This document shows, piece by piece, positions 28,726-37,921 of a stretch of 48,460 nt of DNA. Below the pieces are notes generated by a model that saw nothing but the letters and a program-made list of their open reading frames with translations, ran no database searches and had not been told where the DNA came from. The stretch is from contig JAKSIS010000013.1 of the NCBI GenBank assembly GCA_024398665.1, forward strand, positions 1 through 48,460, read 5' to 3'. The position numbers were made by a program, and so were the translations under genes. Source of the DNA: Bacteroidaceae bacterium (GTDB taxonomy: Bacteria > Bacteroidota > Bacteroidia > Bacteroidales > Bacteroidaceae). Numbering within the stretch: the first letter of the stretch is position 1; each line of letters opens with the position of its first letter.

Positions 28726-29715
28726 ATGAAATACTACATTCTTTTTGGCCCTCCCGGAGCAGGCAAGGGCACACAGGCCGGATGTCTGGCAGAAAAGTAC
28801 AACCTTATGCATGTCAGCACCGGAGAACTTCTCCGTAACGAGATAGCCGCAGGCACTGAGTTGGGCAAACAGGCAAAGAGTCTTATCGAGGCCGGAAAAC
28901 TGGTTCCCGATGAGGTGGTCGAGGGCATGATGAAGTCGCTGTTCGAGAGCAACCCGGACAAGTCGGGTTTCCTGCTGGACGGTTTCCCGCGTACGCTTGG
29001 TCAGGCATCGGACCTTGACAATATCCTGGCCGAACGCGGTGAGAAGGTGAATGCCGTGATATCGATAATGATCCAGGACGAGACAATCCAGAAACGTCTG
29101 GCACACCGCGCCGAAATTGAGGGCCGTGCCGATGACGCCAATCCTGAGACCATCAAGAACCGCATAGCAACCTATCACAAGCAGACCGAGCCGCTCATTG
29201 AGTTCTACAAGAAAGCCGGCAAGTACCGCGAAGTGGACGGTGAAATAGGTGACATTGAAGCTGTCCGCAAGGAGATGCTCAAGGTGTTCCGCGGCATGGA
29301 CCGTTCATTTGTAAACAAACAGGTTGTGCTTGACGACGATCTGCTTGACCGTCTTCAGACACAGGCTCAGGAGAGCGCCCGTCTCAGAATGAACTATGAC
29401 CTGCGTGACACTGAAGAGGACCAGTCACAGCGCATGCTCAACGTCATGCTTCCGGGTACCATGACCAAGATCCACAAGCATATGCATTCCAGTGAGACAA
29501 TCATGCTGCTTCGCGGCCGCATGGACGCCATTTTCTACAACGACAATGGTGTGGAGAAGGAACGCATACATTTGGGCGGCGACACAGGTGTGTTCGGTGT
29601 GAACATTCCGCAGGGACAGTGGCATACGTTCCAGGTGTTCGAACTGGCTATCATATTCATGGCACAGGACGGTCCGTGGAGTCCCATGTCAAAGGAAAAC
29701 ATGTTGAAGCGTTGA
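28726..29715 (+). CDS. adk: Adenylate kinase fused to a WbuC-like cupin
   Basis: The 329-aa protein is a full adenylate kinase (1-190) joined to a cupin (about 195-329). The kinase has the P-loop GPPGAGKGT (8-16), LLDGFPRT, and a short non-zinc LID ending EGRADD. It interconverts ATP, AMP and ADP. The cupin part has MLPGTMTKIHKHMHSSE with H250, H252, H254 and E257, and H300 in GQWHTF, a metal site like that of WbuC cupins linked to O-antigen loci. One uninterrupted frame joins the two, with no stop or frameshift. Adenylate kinases normally end near residue 190-215, so this is a true fusion. The cupin's substrate is unknown. Confidence 0.9.
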   Translation: MKYYILFGPPGAGKGTQAGCLAEKYNLMHVSTGELLRNEIAAGTELGKQAKSLIEAGKLVPDEVVEGMMKSLFESNPDKSGFLLDGFPRTLGQASDLDNILAERGEKVNAVISIMIQDETIQKRLAHRAEIEGRADDANPETIKNRIATYHKQTEPLIEFYKKAGKYREVDGEIGDIEAVRKEMLKVFRGMDRSFVNKQVVLDDDLLDRLQTQAQESARLRMNYDLRDTEEDQSQRMLNVMLPGTMTKIHKHMHSSETIMLLRGRMDAIFYNDNGVEKERIHLGGDTGVFGVNIPQGQWHTFQVFELAIIFMAQDGPWSPMSKENMLKR

Positions 29716-29725
29716 AAACCGGGAT

Positions 29726-30463
29726 TTGAATAGGAAGAACATTTTCCTTCAGGGCATGCGTGACGGCCTGCCGATAGGGTTAGGCTACTTTGCGGTAGCC
29801 TTCTCTTTGGGTATCATTGCAAAAAAGGCAGGCCTGAATGCTGCCACAGGATTTCTGAGCAGCCTGCTGGTACGTGCCAGCGCAGGCGAATACGGTGCCT
29901 ATTCGCTGATTGCCGTGGGTGCAGCATATGCTGAAGTCGCACTGATGTGTGTCATTGCAAACCTGCGCTATCTGCTTATGGGCGCATCTCTGACCCAGAA
30001 ATTCAATCCTTCAACAGGTATGCTTACCAGAATACTGGTGGCATGCTGCATCACTGATGAAGTCTACGGCATATCAATAGCGTATCGTGGGGACCTGGCG
30101 CCGTCATACACATTCGGTGCCATGTTTCTTGCCGGTATCATGTGGGCTTCAGGTACGGCCTGCGGCATTATAGCAGGAGGAACATTGCCGGTTAACGTTG
30201 TCAGCGCCTTGAGCGTGGCTTTGTACGGTATGTTCATTGCAATAATCATTCCTCCTGCCAGGAAGGACAGCGGAGTCCTGGTCGCAGTGCTTGTCAGTTT
30301 CGTCATGAGCTGGATATGTTCACGTATCGGCTTTCTCAGTCCGGGAATGCGGACAATTGTCCTGACGCTGGCTATATCGGCCGTTATGGCAATATGCAAA
30401 CCTGCTGAGATATCATATGCAAAAGACAAGTTGAAATCAGTCAGAATGAAAGCCGATGCATAG
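29726..30463 (+). CDS. azlC: AzlC-like branched-chain amino acid exporter subunit
   Basis: The 245-aa protein has about seven or eight membrane helices and the AzlC N-terminal signature FLQGMRDGLPIGLGYFAVAFSLG, plus SAGEYGAYSLI and NLRYLLMGASL. TTG at 29726 is the likely start because the family begins with a short hydrophilic leader before that helix; the first ATG (29756) would cut into the motif. It starts 10 bases after adk and overlaps azlD by 8 bases. With AzlD it would export branched-chain amino acids or azaleucine. Confidence 0.88.
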   Translation: MNRKNIFLQGMRDGLPIGLGYFAVAFSLGIIAKKAGLNAATGFLSSLLVRASAGEYGAYSLIAVGAAYAEVALMCVIANLRYLLMGASLTQKFNPSTGMLTRILVACCITDEVYGISIAYRGDLAPSYTFGAMFLAGIMWASGTACGIIAGGTLPVNVVSALSVALYGMFIAIIIPPARKDSGVLVAVLVSFVMSWICSRIGFLSPGMRTIVLTLAISAVMAICKPAEISYAKDKLKSVRMKADA

Positions 30464-30761
30464 GAATCTTTTTGTATATTTGCTGATAACAGTATTGGTG
30501 ACCAACATGATACGTGTGTTGCCGGTAACTCTGATACGGCGGCGTATAGAAAACCGTCTTATCAGAAGTTTCCTGTATTACGTTCCGTATGTGACACTGG
30601 CGGTCATGACATTTCCTGCCATTGTGGAGGCTACGCAGAGTCCGGTTGCCGGTGCTGTAGCAATGCTGGCCGGAGTGGTGGCAGCGTGGCTGGGACTGGG
30701 GCTGCTGCCGGTCAGCCTGATTTGTTGCGCATGTGTATTTCTGATTGAGCTTTATATCTGA
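30456..30761 (+). CDS. azlD: AzlD-like branched-chain amino acid exporter subunit
   Basis: The 101-aa protein has three or four membrane helices and the AzlD pattern NMIRVLPVTLIRR followed by YYVPYVTLAVMTFPAI. It is the expected partner of AzlC and overlaps its end by 8 bases in another frame, so the two are translationally coupled. The length matches the family (about 100 aa). The charged helix end RRRIENRLIRSF is on the predicted cytosolic side. Confidence 0.88.
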   Translation: MHRNLFVYLLITVLVTNMIRVLPVTLIRRRIENRLIRSFLYYVPYVTLAVMTFPAIVEATQSPVAGAVAMLAGVVAAWLGLGLLPVSLICCACVFLIELYI

Positions 30762-30804
30762 CTATTATGAATAAACCGTATAGGATTTTGGTTTTCAATT
30801 GACT

Positions 30805-31185
30805 ATGAAACTGACTTTGCCACAGCAGTGGGTGACAGAAGAACAGAACGGCACACATGTACGGGCCGTGTGCGGATTGTGCGAGATTGAAGTCACCTGC
30901 GGGGAAATGCCGGCCGATGCCACAGCGCAGGACCAGGCATTTGACAATTTCCTTGAAATGGTGGGGTTCGATTCCGATGATCCGGAGGACTACAATCCCA
31001 TCTTCACCGTTAAGTTCAACAACCGCAGTGCATACGGCTTTGAAGCGTGGGTCGATGACGAACTGATGATACGTGTGCTGTGTCTGGAATACAGGAAGGG
31101 GCAGCTTTGTGTGCTGAGCGTCATAGCTCCGCAGCAGATGATGGATGAAACGGCAGGACAGGCTGAACGCGGTCTACGGTTCTAG
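30805..31185 (+). CDS. Conserved-looking small cytosolic protein of unknown function
   Basis: The protein has 126 aa from the ATG at 30805; a TTG two codons earlier is less likely. It has no signal, membrane helix or recognised domain. It is acidic, with beta-strand-like stretches (PIFTVKFNNRSAYGFEAWVDDELMIRVLCLEY) that suggest a small alpha/beta fold. It follows azlD by 43 bases without a clear promoter, so it may be read from the adk-azlCD transcript. Its last 12 bases overlap the convergent pflA gene. Confidence 0.6.
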   Translation: MKLTLPQQWVTEEQNGTHVRAVCGLCEIEVTCGEMPADATAQDQAFDNFLEMVGFDSDDPEDYNPIFTVKFNNRSAYGFEAWVDDELMIRVLCLEYRKGQLCVLSVIAPQQMMDETAGQAERGLRF

Positions 31186-31890
31186 TTCCATCATTCTCCT
31201 GGCATCAACCAGCTGTTCGTCAGTAAGTGCAGGAACGTCCTGAAGCGGGTAGGGAATACCCAGTTCCTGATATTTATGAAGGGCCATTGTGTGGTATGGC
31301 AGGAGCTCAATCTTTTCAATCACTCGGCTGAACTGTCTGAGATACTGTCCAAGTGATTTCAGCCTTTCAGGATTGAATGTCAGTCCGGGAGTGACCACAT
31401 GTCTTATCCATACGGGTTTGTCTGTAGCGTCAAGGTGTCGGAGAAAACTGTCATTGCTGCTGCGGTCAAAACCCGTCAGTTCCTTGTGAAGGGTGTCATC
31501 GGCAGTCTTGATGTCCAGCAGAACAAGGTCCGTGAAATCAAGTACGGACAGGGCCTTTTCGGTGACAATGCAGCCGCTGGTATCAAGTGCGGTGTGGATT
31601 CCGTGTTCTTTGCAGAGACGGAAATACTCACGTACAAAACCGGCCTGAAGAAGCGGTTCCCCGCCTGAACATGTCACACCGCCTGTCCTTATGAAGTTCC
31701 TGTATCTGAGCGTTTCCTCAAGCAGCTGTTCAGGTGTCCATTCATACATTACAGGTGCATCCTGCCGCCATGTGTCAGGGTTGTGGCAGAACTGGCAGCG
31801 CATGGGACAGCCCTGCAGGAAGGTGACGAACCTGATTCCTGGTCCGTCAACCGTTCCGAAACTCTCAAGGCTGTGTATCCTGCCCGTCAT
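31174..31890 (-). CDS. pflA: Pyruvate formate-lyase activating enzyme
   Basis: This 238-aa radical SAM enzyme installs the glycyl radical on pyruvate formate-lyase. The cluster motif CPMRCQFC followed by HNPDTW is the PflA form, and CSGGEPLLQ and LDTSGC are typical. The length matches PflA without extra ferredoxin domains. The start ATG shares one base with the pflB stop (TGATG), so expression is tied to pflB. Its 3' end overlaps the convergent small gene by 12 bases. Confidence 0.95.
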   Translation of the reverse strand: MTGRIHSLESFGTVDGPGIRFVTFLQGCPMRCQFCHNPDTWRQDAPVMYEWTPEQLLEETLRYRNFIRTGGVTCSGGEPLLQAGFVREYFRLCKEHGIHTALDTSGCIVTEKALSVLDFTDLVLLDIKTADDTLHKELTGFDRSSNDSFLRHLDATDKPVWIRHVVTPGLTFNPERLKSLGQYLRQFSRVIEKIELLPYHTMALHKYQELGIPYPLQDVPALTDEQLVDARRMMELEP

Positions 31891-34127
31891 CAGAGACTGT
31901 GGTTGATTGTGCGGGACAGGACGTCAAGCTGCTGTTCGCGTGTCAGTTTGACAAAGTTCACCGCATAACCTGAAACGCGGATTGTAAGCTGCGGGTACTT
32001 TTCCGGATGTTCCATTGCGTCAACCAGAAGTTCGCGGTCAAAGACGTTCACGTTCAGGTGATGGCCGCCGTCAGGTGTGAAATAACCGTCCATGAGGCCT
32101 ACAAGATTGCTTGTCTGAACATCGGACTCCTTGCCGAGTGTTGACGGACTGATGGCGAATGTGTATGAAATTCCGTCATATGAGTGCTGGAAGGGCAGTT
32201 TTGCAACTGATGCAAGTGCAGCGACAGCACCCTTGCAGTCACGTCCGTTCATGGGATTGGCACCGGGAGCGAAAGGAACGCCCTTGGCGCGTCCGTCAGG
32301 AGTTGCACCTGTGTTCTTGCCGTATACCACATTGCTGGTTATGGTCAGGATGCTCTGTGTGGGGGTGGCACCGCGGTAAGTCTCATGCTGGCGCAGGAAC
32401 TCCATGAACTTTTCAGTCACCATGAGTGCAAGGGCATCGGTCTTGGTGTCATTGTTGCCGAAAGGAACGTAGCTGCCTTCCTGCTTGAATCCCACGGCCA
32501 GTCCGGTAACGTCACGTTCAACGCGTACCTTGCCGAACTTGATGGCGGCCAGACTGTCAGCCACAATGCTCAGTCCGGCAATGCCGGTTGCGCGTGTACG
32601 CAGCACGTCACCGTCAATGAGTGCCATCTGGTATGCCTCATAGTCATACTTGTCATGCATGTAATGAATTATCTTCAATGCATTTACGTATGTCTTGGCC
32701 AGCCAGCGCATCATGTTTTCGAACTTGTACATGACCTCATCATAGTCCAGGTAGTCCGATGTGATCGGTGCGTAGTCGGGGCCTACCTGTTCACCGGTCA
32801 TTTCATCACGGCCGCCGTTGATGGCGTACAGCAGACACTTTGCCAGATTGGCGCGGGCGCCGAAGAACTGCATCTGCTTGCCTATCTTCATGGGGCTGAC
32901 GCAGCATGCAATGCCGTAGTCGTCACCGTATTCGGGACGCATAAGGTCATCGTTCTCATACTGTATGGCGCTGGTCTTTATGGACATCTGTGCGCAGTAG
33001 TTCTTCCAGTTCTGGGGCAGGCGGGTGCTCCACAGCACGGTCAGGTTGGGTTCGGGAGCCGGGCCCAGGTTCTCAAGCGTGTGCAGGAAACGGTAGCTGG
33101 TCTTTGTGACCATGGTACGGCCGTCAACGCCCATGCCGCCCAGCGATTCGGTCACCCATACGGGGTCGCCGCTGAACAGGTCGTTGTATTCAGGTGTGCG
33201 CAGGAAACGGACTATGCGCAGCTTGATGATAAGCTGGTCAATGAGTTCCTGAGCCTCGGACTCAGTAAGTGTGCCGTTCCTAAGGTCATTCTCAATGAAA
33301 ATGTCAAGGAAGGTCGATACGCGTCCAAGTGACATGGCGGCTCCGTCCTGGTCCTTGACTGCGCCCAGATATCCGAAATACACATACTGCACGGCCTCAC
33401 GTGCGTTCTGTGCAGGCCGGGTAACGTCGAAACCGTAGTTCGCACACATTTTCACAAAGTCCTTCAGAGCCTTGATCTGTTCCGATGTCTCCTCACGCTG
33501 GCGTATGCATTCCTCAGTCATTTCCTGAATGTCAAGACGTTCAAGGAAGCGCTTCTTCTCTTCAATAAGATTGTTTACACCGTACAGGGCAATGCGGCGG
33601 TAGTCACCTATTATGCGTCCGCGTCCGTAGGCGTCAGGCAGGCCGGTGATAATGTGAGCATGGCGTGCGGCGCGTATGTCAGTGTTGTAGGCTGAAAAGA
33701 CGCCTTCGTTGTGTGTCTTGCGGTAGCGTGTATAGATATCCTTTGTTGCGGGATCCAGCTGGTAGCCGTATGCGTTCAAGGCTGTTTCAACCATGCGTAT
33801 TCCACCACGTGGAAAAATACCGCGCTTCAGCGGGGCATCGGTCTGAAGACCGACAATCACTTCGTTCTCCTTATCTATATAACCTGCGCCGTAGGTGTCC
33901 AGTGACTGGGGCAGGCGTGTTTCAGCATCATATACTCCCTTTTCCCTTTCAATCTTGAACATTTCAGTAAGACGGTCCCATACCCGGCGTGTCCTCTCCG
34001 ATGGTCCTGCCAGAAAACTTGAGTCACCGGTGTAGGGGGTGTAGTTGTGCTGGATAAAGTCACGAACGTTAATTTCACGTTTCCAGATGAAACCTTCAAA
34101 ATGCTCTAACTGATTGGTTAACTTCAT
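31890..34127 (-). CDS. pflB: Pyruvate formate-lyase
   Basis: This 745-aa enzyme splits pyruvate with CoA into acetyl-CoA and formate. The start [10 protein letters not shown] is chosen over an upstream Met in the leader because it opens the conserved PflB N-terminus. The catalytic pair is C408-C409 in GIACCVSP, and the radical glycine is G720 in RVSGYAVN near the C-terminus. The enzyme is oxygen-sensitive and marks an anaerobe. It starts after a TACCTTTG element and is followed at once by pflA. No formate transporter is adjacent. Confidence 0.97.
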   Translation of the reverse strand: MKLTNQLEHFEGFIWKREINVRDFIQHNYTPYTGDSSFLAGPSERTRRVWDRLTEMFKIEREKGVYDAETRLPQSLDTYGAGYIDKENEVIVGLQTDAPLKRGIFPRGGIRMVETALNAYGYQLDPATKDIYTRYRKTHNEGVFSAYNTDIRAARHAHIITGLPDAYGRGRIIGDYRRIALYGVNNLIEEKKRFLERLDIQEMTEECIRQREETSEQIKALKDFVKMCANYGFDVTRPAQNAREAVQYVYFGYLGAVKDQDGAAMSLGRVSTFLDIFIENDLRNGTLTESEAQELIDQLIIKLRIVRFLRTPEYNDLFSGDPVWVTESLGGMGVDGRTMVTKTSYRFLHTLENLGPAPEPNLTVLWSTRLPQNWKNYCAQMSIKTSAIQYENDDLMRPEYGDDYGIACCVSPMKIGKQMQFFGARANLAKCLLYAINGGRDEMTGEQVGPDYAPITSDYLDYDEVMYKFENMMRWLAKTYVNALKIIHYMHDKYDYEAYQMALIDGDVLRTRATGIAGLSIVADSLAAIKFGKVRVERDVTGLAVGFKQEGSYVPFGNNDTKTDALALMVTEKFMEFLRQHETYRGATPTQSILTITSNVVYGKNTGATPDGRAKGVPFAPGANPMNGRDCKGAVAALASVAKLPFQHSYDGISYTFAISPSTLGKESDVQTSNLVGLMDGYFTPDGGHHLNVNVFDRELLVDAMEHPEKYPQLTIRVSGYAVNFVKLTREQQLDVLSRTINHSL

Positions 34128-34166
34128 GTTATATATTTTTAAGTGAATATTTTCCGTAATTTTTTG

Positions 34167-34174
34167 CAAAGGTA
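34167..34174 (-). promoter_or_regulatory. Bacteroidota -7 element for pflB-pflA
   Basis: TACCTTTG on the minus strand followed by C, 39 bases before the pflB ATG. The long AT-rich leader between them has no clear hairpin. Confidence 0.5.
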
Positions 34175-34282
34175 CTGCTTATTTGATGAAATTGTTCTGC
34201 ATTGTTTTCAACAGGATGGAGACGCTCTTCTTTTTTTTTAAAAAATAACATATCTGAAAGTGTGACTTTTTTCCATTTGCTG

Positions 34283-34290
34283 TAATTTTG
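34283..34290 (+). promoter_or_regulatory. Bacteroidota -7 element for the GMP synthetase gene
   Basis: TAATTTTG followed by C, 35 bases before the ATG at 34326. It shows the short guaA gene has its own promoter and is not a fragment. Confidence 0.6.
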
Positions 34291-34325
34291 CACATTGAAT
34301 TTTACATATAAAATTTTACCCATTT

Positions 34326-35309
34326 ATGATTTCAGGAAATGTACGTCCGGCCAGCATGGAGCGCATAACAACTCCCGAACTGGCAAAGAAGTTCATTGAC
34401 GGGCAGATCGCTGACCTGCGCGCTCAGATCGGTAACAAAAAGGTTCTTCTTGCCCTGTCAGGAGGTGTTGACTCATCAGTGGTCGCTGCTCTTCTCATAA
34501 AGGCTGTAGGACAGCAGCTTGTATCCGTTCACGTTAACCACGGCCTTCTCCGCAAGGGTGAAGCCGAACAGGTGATACGCGTTTTCCGTGACGAACTCAA
34601 GGCAAACCTTGTCTATGTTGACGCAACTGACCGTTTCCTGGACAAGCTTGCAGGTGTTTCAGATCCCGAACAGAAGCGCAAGATAATTGGCGGTGAGTTC
34701 ATCCGCGTGTTTGAAGAGGAAGCCCGCAAGCAGGAGGGTATCAGTTTCCTTGCCCAGGGTACAATCTATCCCGATATCATCGAATCAGGTCCTGTCAAGT
34801 CACACCACAATGTGGGCGGTCTGCCTGAAGACCTGAAGTTCGAACTGGTTGAGCCCATCAAGTTCCTCTTCAAGGATGAAGTTCGTGTTGTAGGACACGA
34901 ACTGGGTCTGCCTGACAACATGGTTTACCGTCAGCCGTTCCCCGGCCCCGGTCTTGGCGTGCGCTGCCTTGGTGCAATAACACGTGACCGTCTTGAGGCC
35001 CTGCGTGAGTCCGATGCCATTCTGCGTGAGGAATTTGCAAAGAACGGTCTGGAGGGTAAGGTATGGCAGTATTTCACAGTCGTTCCCGACATGAAGTCAA
35101 CCGGTGTGAAGAATGACAAGCGCGCCTGGGAATGGCCGGCAATCATACGTGCCGTCAACACCCGTGACGCCATGACGGCTACCGTTGAAAACATTCCGTT
35201 CGAACTGCTGCAGCACATTACGAACCGTATTGTGACTGAGGTCCCCGGAATCAACCGCGTACTTTACGACCTGACTCCGAAACCTACAGGAACAATCGAG
35301 TGGGAATAA
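34326..35309 (+). CDS. guaA: GMP synthetase ATP-pyrophosphatase subunit without glutaminase domain
   Basis: The 327-aa protein covers only the second half of a usual ~510-aa GuaA. The PP-loop [11 protein letters not shown] lies at about 42-52, [11 protein letters not shown] follows, and the dimerisation domain runs to the normal end [13 protein letters not shown]. The class I glutaminase domain (Cys-His-Glu) is absent, and none is seen upstream or in the window. The frame starts cleanly after its own promoter and ends with a strong terminator, so it is not a remnant. It should convert XMP to GMP using free ammonia or a glutaminase partner in trans, as in archaeal split enzymes. Confidence 0.93.
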   Translation: MISGNVRPASMERITTPELAKKFIDGQIADLRAQIGNKKVLLALSGGVDSSVVAALLIKAVGQQLVSVHVNHGLLRKGEAEQVIRVFRDELKANLVYVDATDRFLDKLAGVSDPEQKRKIIGGEFIRVFEEEARKQEGISFLAQGTIYPDIIESGPVKSHHNVGGLPEDLKFELVEPIKFLFKDEVRVVGHELGLPDNMVYRQPFPGPGLGVRCLGAITRDRLEALRESDAILREEFAKNGLEGKVWQYFTVVPDMKSTGVKNDKRAWEWPAIIRAVNTRDAMTATVENIPFELLQHITNRIVTEVPGINRVLYDLTPKPTGTIEWE

Positions 35310-35312
35310 ATG

Positions 35313-35340
35313 AAAAAGGGGAACTTCGGTTCCCTTTTTT
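35313..35340. terminator. Bidirectional terminator with UUCG loop
   Basis: GGGAAC (35319-35324) pairs with GTTCCC (35329-35334) around a TTCG tetraloop. A-rich and T-rich flanks extend the stem on both sides, so U-tracts exist in both directions. It ends guaA rightward and the feoAB cluster leftward; the small Cys-rich gene stops at its edge. Confidence 0.85.
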
Positions 35341-35498
35341 CATATCCGGTCGTGTTGTCTGTCAAGTTGTTTGCGGAGTGGACAGGTGTCATTCCGCCTG
35401 CAGCAGGAACAGCGGTTACGGCTGCGGACAATGGCAATGATAGCCAGTGTAATCATTGCGGCCAGAATGACAATTACAATAATGGTTGCGGCGTTCAT
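35340..35498 (-). CDS. FeoB-associated Cys-rich membrane protein
   Basis: This is a 52-aa protein. Residues 4-24 form one membrane helix. The cytosolic tail has four cysteines, C30, C32, C33 and C39, in CSCC and NDTCP, between basic residues. The ATG overlaps the feoB stop by four bases (ATGA), which sets the start; the longer frame upstream lies inside feoB. Proteins of this type often follow feoB and may play the role of FeoC, but their function is not established. The gene ends at the shared terminator. Confidence 0.82.
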   Translation of the reverse strand: MNAATIIVIVILAAMITLAIIAIVRSRNRCSCCRRNDTCPLRKQLDRQHDRI

Positions 35499-37852
35499 AG
35501 CACAATTGCGCAAATAACATATCCCAAATATGCTACGGCCCATGCCACAACGCACTGGAACAGAATCACCCACAAAGCCCATCGTGCTCCCAGTTCACGG
35601 CGTATGCTGCTTATGGCTGCCACACATGGCGTATAAAGCAGACAGAACAGCAGCATAGCCACAGCCGATGCCGGACTCAGTATGGTTTCTATACCCAGAA
35701 GGTCCATTGTGGCAACGACACTTTCCTTGCGCATGAATCCGCAGATCAGTGAAGTGACAATTCTCCAGTCATCCAGACCAATGGGGCGGAAAAGAGGTGT
35801 AAGTATTCCTGAAATCCATGCCATCATGCTGTCCTGGCTGTCCTGTACGAACTGAAATCTGAAATCCAGTGACTGAAGCAGCCATATTATTACAGTCGAT
35901 ATGAGTATTACGCTGAGGGCACCCTCTACAAAGTCACGCGTCTTGTCCCACAGCAGGTGGCCTACACTTCTGAGTCCCGGCAGACGGTAGTTGGGCATCT
36001 CCATTACAAACGGTGCAGCCTGATAGTTGCGGTGCAGCAATTTGGCGCCCAGCGCCACCACGACTCCAACCAGCAGTGAGAGAAGATACAGTGCAGCCAG
36101 TACCAGACCGCCGTGTCCGGGGAACATGAACGCTGCAAAGAAACCGTAAATGGGAATCTTGGCGCTGCAGCTCATAAACGGTGTGAGCAGAATTGTCATA
36201 CGGCGGTCACGGGCCGATGGAAGCGTACCTGCGGCCATCACAGCAGGAACACTACAGCCGAAACCGATTAGCAGCGGGATTATTGAGCGTCCTGACAGGC
36301 CAAGTTTGCGCAGGCTCTTGTCTGTGACGAACGCAATGCGGGACATGTACCCTGTATCTTCAATCAGACTCAGGAAGAAGAACAGCACCACTATTATCGG
36401 AACGAAACTGAGCACAGTACCGACACCTCCGAATATGCCGTCTCTGACAAGTGAAACTATTACAGGACTGACATTCGCCCTTTCAAGCCCTAAACAGACA
36501 ATGCCGCTTAGTGCATCAATCCACCTTGCAAGAATTTCCTGAAGCGGTGAACCCAACACGTCAATAGTGAGCCACAGAACCATACACATTATCAGAATGA
36601 AAATGGGAATGGCTGTCCATCGGCCTGTCAGAATACGGTCAATGCGCTTGCTGCGGATGTACTGGATGCTCTGTGAGGGCTTGATGACAGTTTGACCGCA
36701 CAGACGGTCAATGAACGTGTAGCGCATGTCAGCAATGGCCGCGTTTCGGTCCAGACCGCGTTCCTGTTCCATCTGAAGCACAATATGCTCAAGCATCTCC
36801 TGTTCGTTCACGGACAGCTGCAGGGCATCAAGAACAGCCTTGTCGCCATAGACCAGCTGGCCTGCAGCGTATCGGACCGGAATGCCGGCCTTTTCGGCAT
36901 GGTCCTCTATGAGATGCATAATGCTGTGCAGACAGCGGTGTACGGCTCCTCCGTATTCGTCCTTGTCGCAGAAATCCTGACGCGCAGGAACTTCATGGTA
37001 TCGGGCTATGTGCAGGGCATGGTCCACAAGTTCCTGAATGCCTTCGTTTTTTGTTACAGAAACCGGCACCACAGGCACGCCCATGAACTTTTCCATCTCG
37101 TTGATTCGTATAGAGCCGCCGCTTTCTCTCAGTTCGTCCATCATGTTGAGAGCAACCACGATTGGTATTCCAAGTTCCATAAGCTGCTCAGTCAGGTACA
37201 GATGGCGTTCAATGTTGGTGGCATCGACCACATTGATTATGCAGTCAGGCCTGTTTTCCAGGATGAAATTGCGTGACAGTTCCTCCTCATTGCTGTACGT
37301 CATGAGCGAGCACAGTCCAGGAAGATCAGATACAATGGTATTTTCATGGCCTTTCAACTGACCGTCATGGCGTTCGACTGTCATGCCAGGGAAATTGCCT
37401 ACATGCTGGCTGGATCCTGTCAGAGCATTGAAAAGCGCAGTCTTGCCGCAATTCTGCTGTCCTACTATTGCGAACTCCATAGCCCGACCTTCAGGAATCG
37501 GGTGTTCGTGCGTGGAGTCATGATATTTTCCGGCTTCACCCAGACCTGGATGAGCGTTGTGCTCATGAAGGGACAGGTTGTAGCCAAAGTTGACATCTTT
37601 ACTGACACTGTCCGATGATGGCTGTGTCATGCATGGGGCTACGGTTATTTCATCGGCTTCAGACATGCGCAGCGACAGTACACAACCGCGTACCAGCAGT
37701 TCCATGGGGTCACCCATAGGGGCCAGTTTCAATACGCGGACCACAGTGCCGGGCAGTATGCCCATGTCCAGAAAATGCTGGCGCAAGGCTCCTTCTCCAG
37801 CCACTTCAAGCACACGGGCGCTCTCTCCAACTTTCAGTTCTCGCAGTGTCAT
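35495..37852 (-). CDS. feoB: Fused FeoA-FeoB ferrous iron transporter
   Basis: The 785-aa protein imports Fe2+. Residues 1-75 are a FeoA SH3-like domain, 76-124 a linker, about 125-290 the G domain, and the rest the membrane gate domain. G motifs are GQQNCGKTA (131-139; most FeoBs have GNPNCGKTT), DLPG and NMMD. The linker is rich in histidine (HEHNAH, then HDSTHEH). The start is the Met of MTLRELK, whose ATG lies 4 bases after a TATCTTTG element. The FeoA-FeoB fusion is usual in Bacteroidales. A small Cys-rich membrane gene is coupled at its end. Confidence 0.95.
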   Translation of the reverse strand: MTLRELKVGESARVLEVAGEGALRQHFLDMGILPGTVVRVLKLAPMGDPMELLVRGCVLSLRMSEADEITVAPCMTQPSSDSVSKDVNFGYNLSLHEHNAHPGLGEAGKYHDSTHEHPIPEGRAMEFAIVGQQNCGKTALFNALTGSSQHVGNFPGMTVERHDGQLKGHENTIVSDLPGLCSLMTYSNEEELSRNFILENRPDCIINVVDATNIERHLYLTEQLMELGIPIVVALNMMDELRESGGSIRINEMEKFMGVPVVPVSVTKNEGIQELVDHALHIARYHEVPARQDFCDKDEYGGAVHRCLHSIMHLIEDHAEKAGIPVRYAAGQLVYGDKAVLDALQLSVNEQEMLEHIVLQMEQERGLDRNAAIADMRYTFIDRLCGQTVIKPSQSIQYIRSKRIDRILTGRWTAIPIFILIMCMVLWLTIDVLGSPLQEILARWIDALSGIVCLGLERANVSPVIVSLVRDGIFGGVGTVLSFVPIIVVLFFFLSLIEDTGYMSRIAFVTDKSLRKLGLSGRSIIPLLIGFGCSVPAVMAAGTLPSARDRRMTILLTPFMSCSAKIPIYGFFAAFMFPGHGGLVLAALYLLSLLVGVVVALGAKLLHRNYQAAPFVMEMPNYRLPGLRSVGHLLWDKTRDFVEGALSVILISTVIIWLLQSLDFRFQFVQDSQDSMMAWISGILTPLFRPIGLDDWRIVTSLICGFMRKESVVATMDLLGIETILSPASAVAMLLFCLLYTPCVAAISSIRRELGARWALWVILFQCVVAWAVAYLGYVICAIVL

Positions 37853-37856
37853 GCTG

Positions 37857-37864
37857 CAAAGATA
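37857..37864 (-). promoter_or_regulatory. Bacteroidota -7 element for feoAB
   Basis: TATCTTTG on the minus strand followed by C and 4 bases before the ATG at 37852, giving a leaderless or nearly leaderless transcript. It lies directly after the terminator of the upstream operon. No Fur-like palindrome was recognised. Confidence 0.55.
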
Positions 37865-37865
37865 C

Positions 37866-37897
37866 AAAAAAAAGCACCTCTGGAATGAGATGCTTTT
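37866..37897 (-). terminator. Terminator after the aminopeptidase operon
   Basis: On the minus strand AAAAGCA and TGCTTTT form the stem with an inner CTC/GAG pairing, followed by eight T residues. It ends the leftward aminopeptidase transcript one base before the feoAB -7 element. Confidence 0.85.
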
Positions 37898-37921
37898 CTG
37901 ATTGTCAGCCCGGTCAGGAAC

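Noticed and set aside
32385-33332. A 315-codon open frame antisense to pflB
   Set aside because: It lies entirely inside the well-supported pflB gene, and its translation has no recognisable domain; long antisense frames are common over biased codons.
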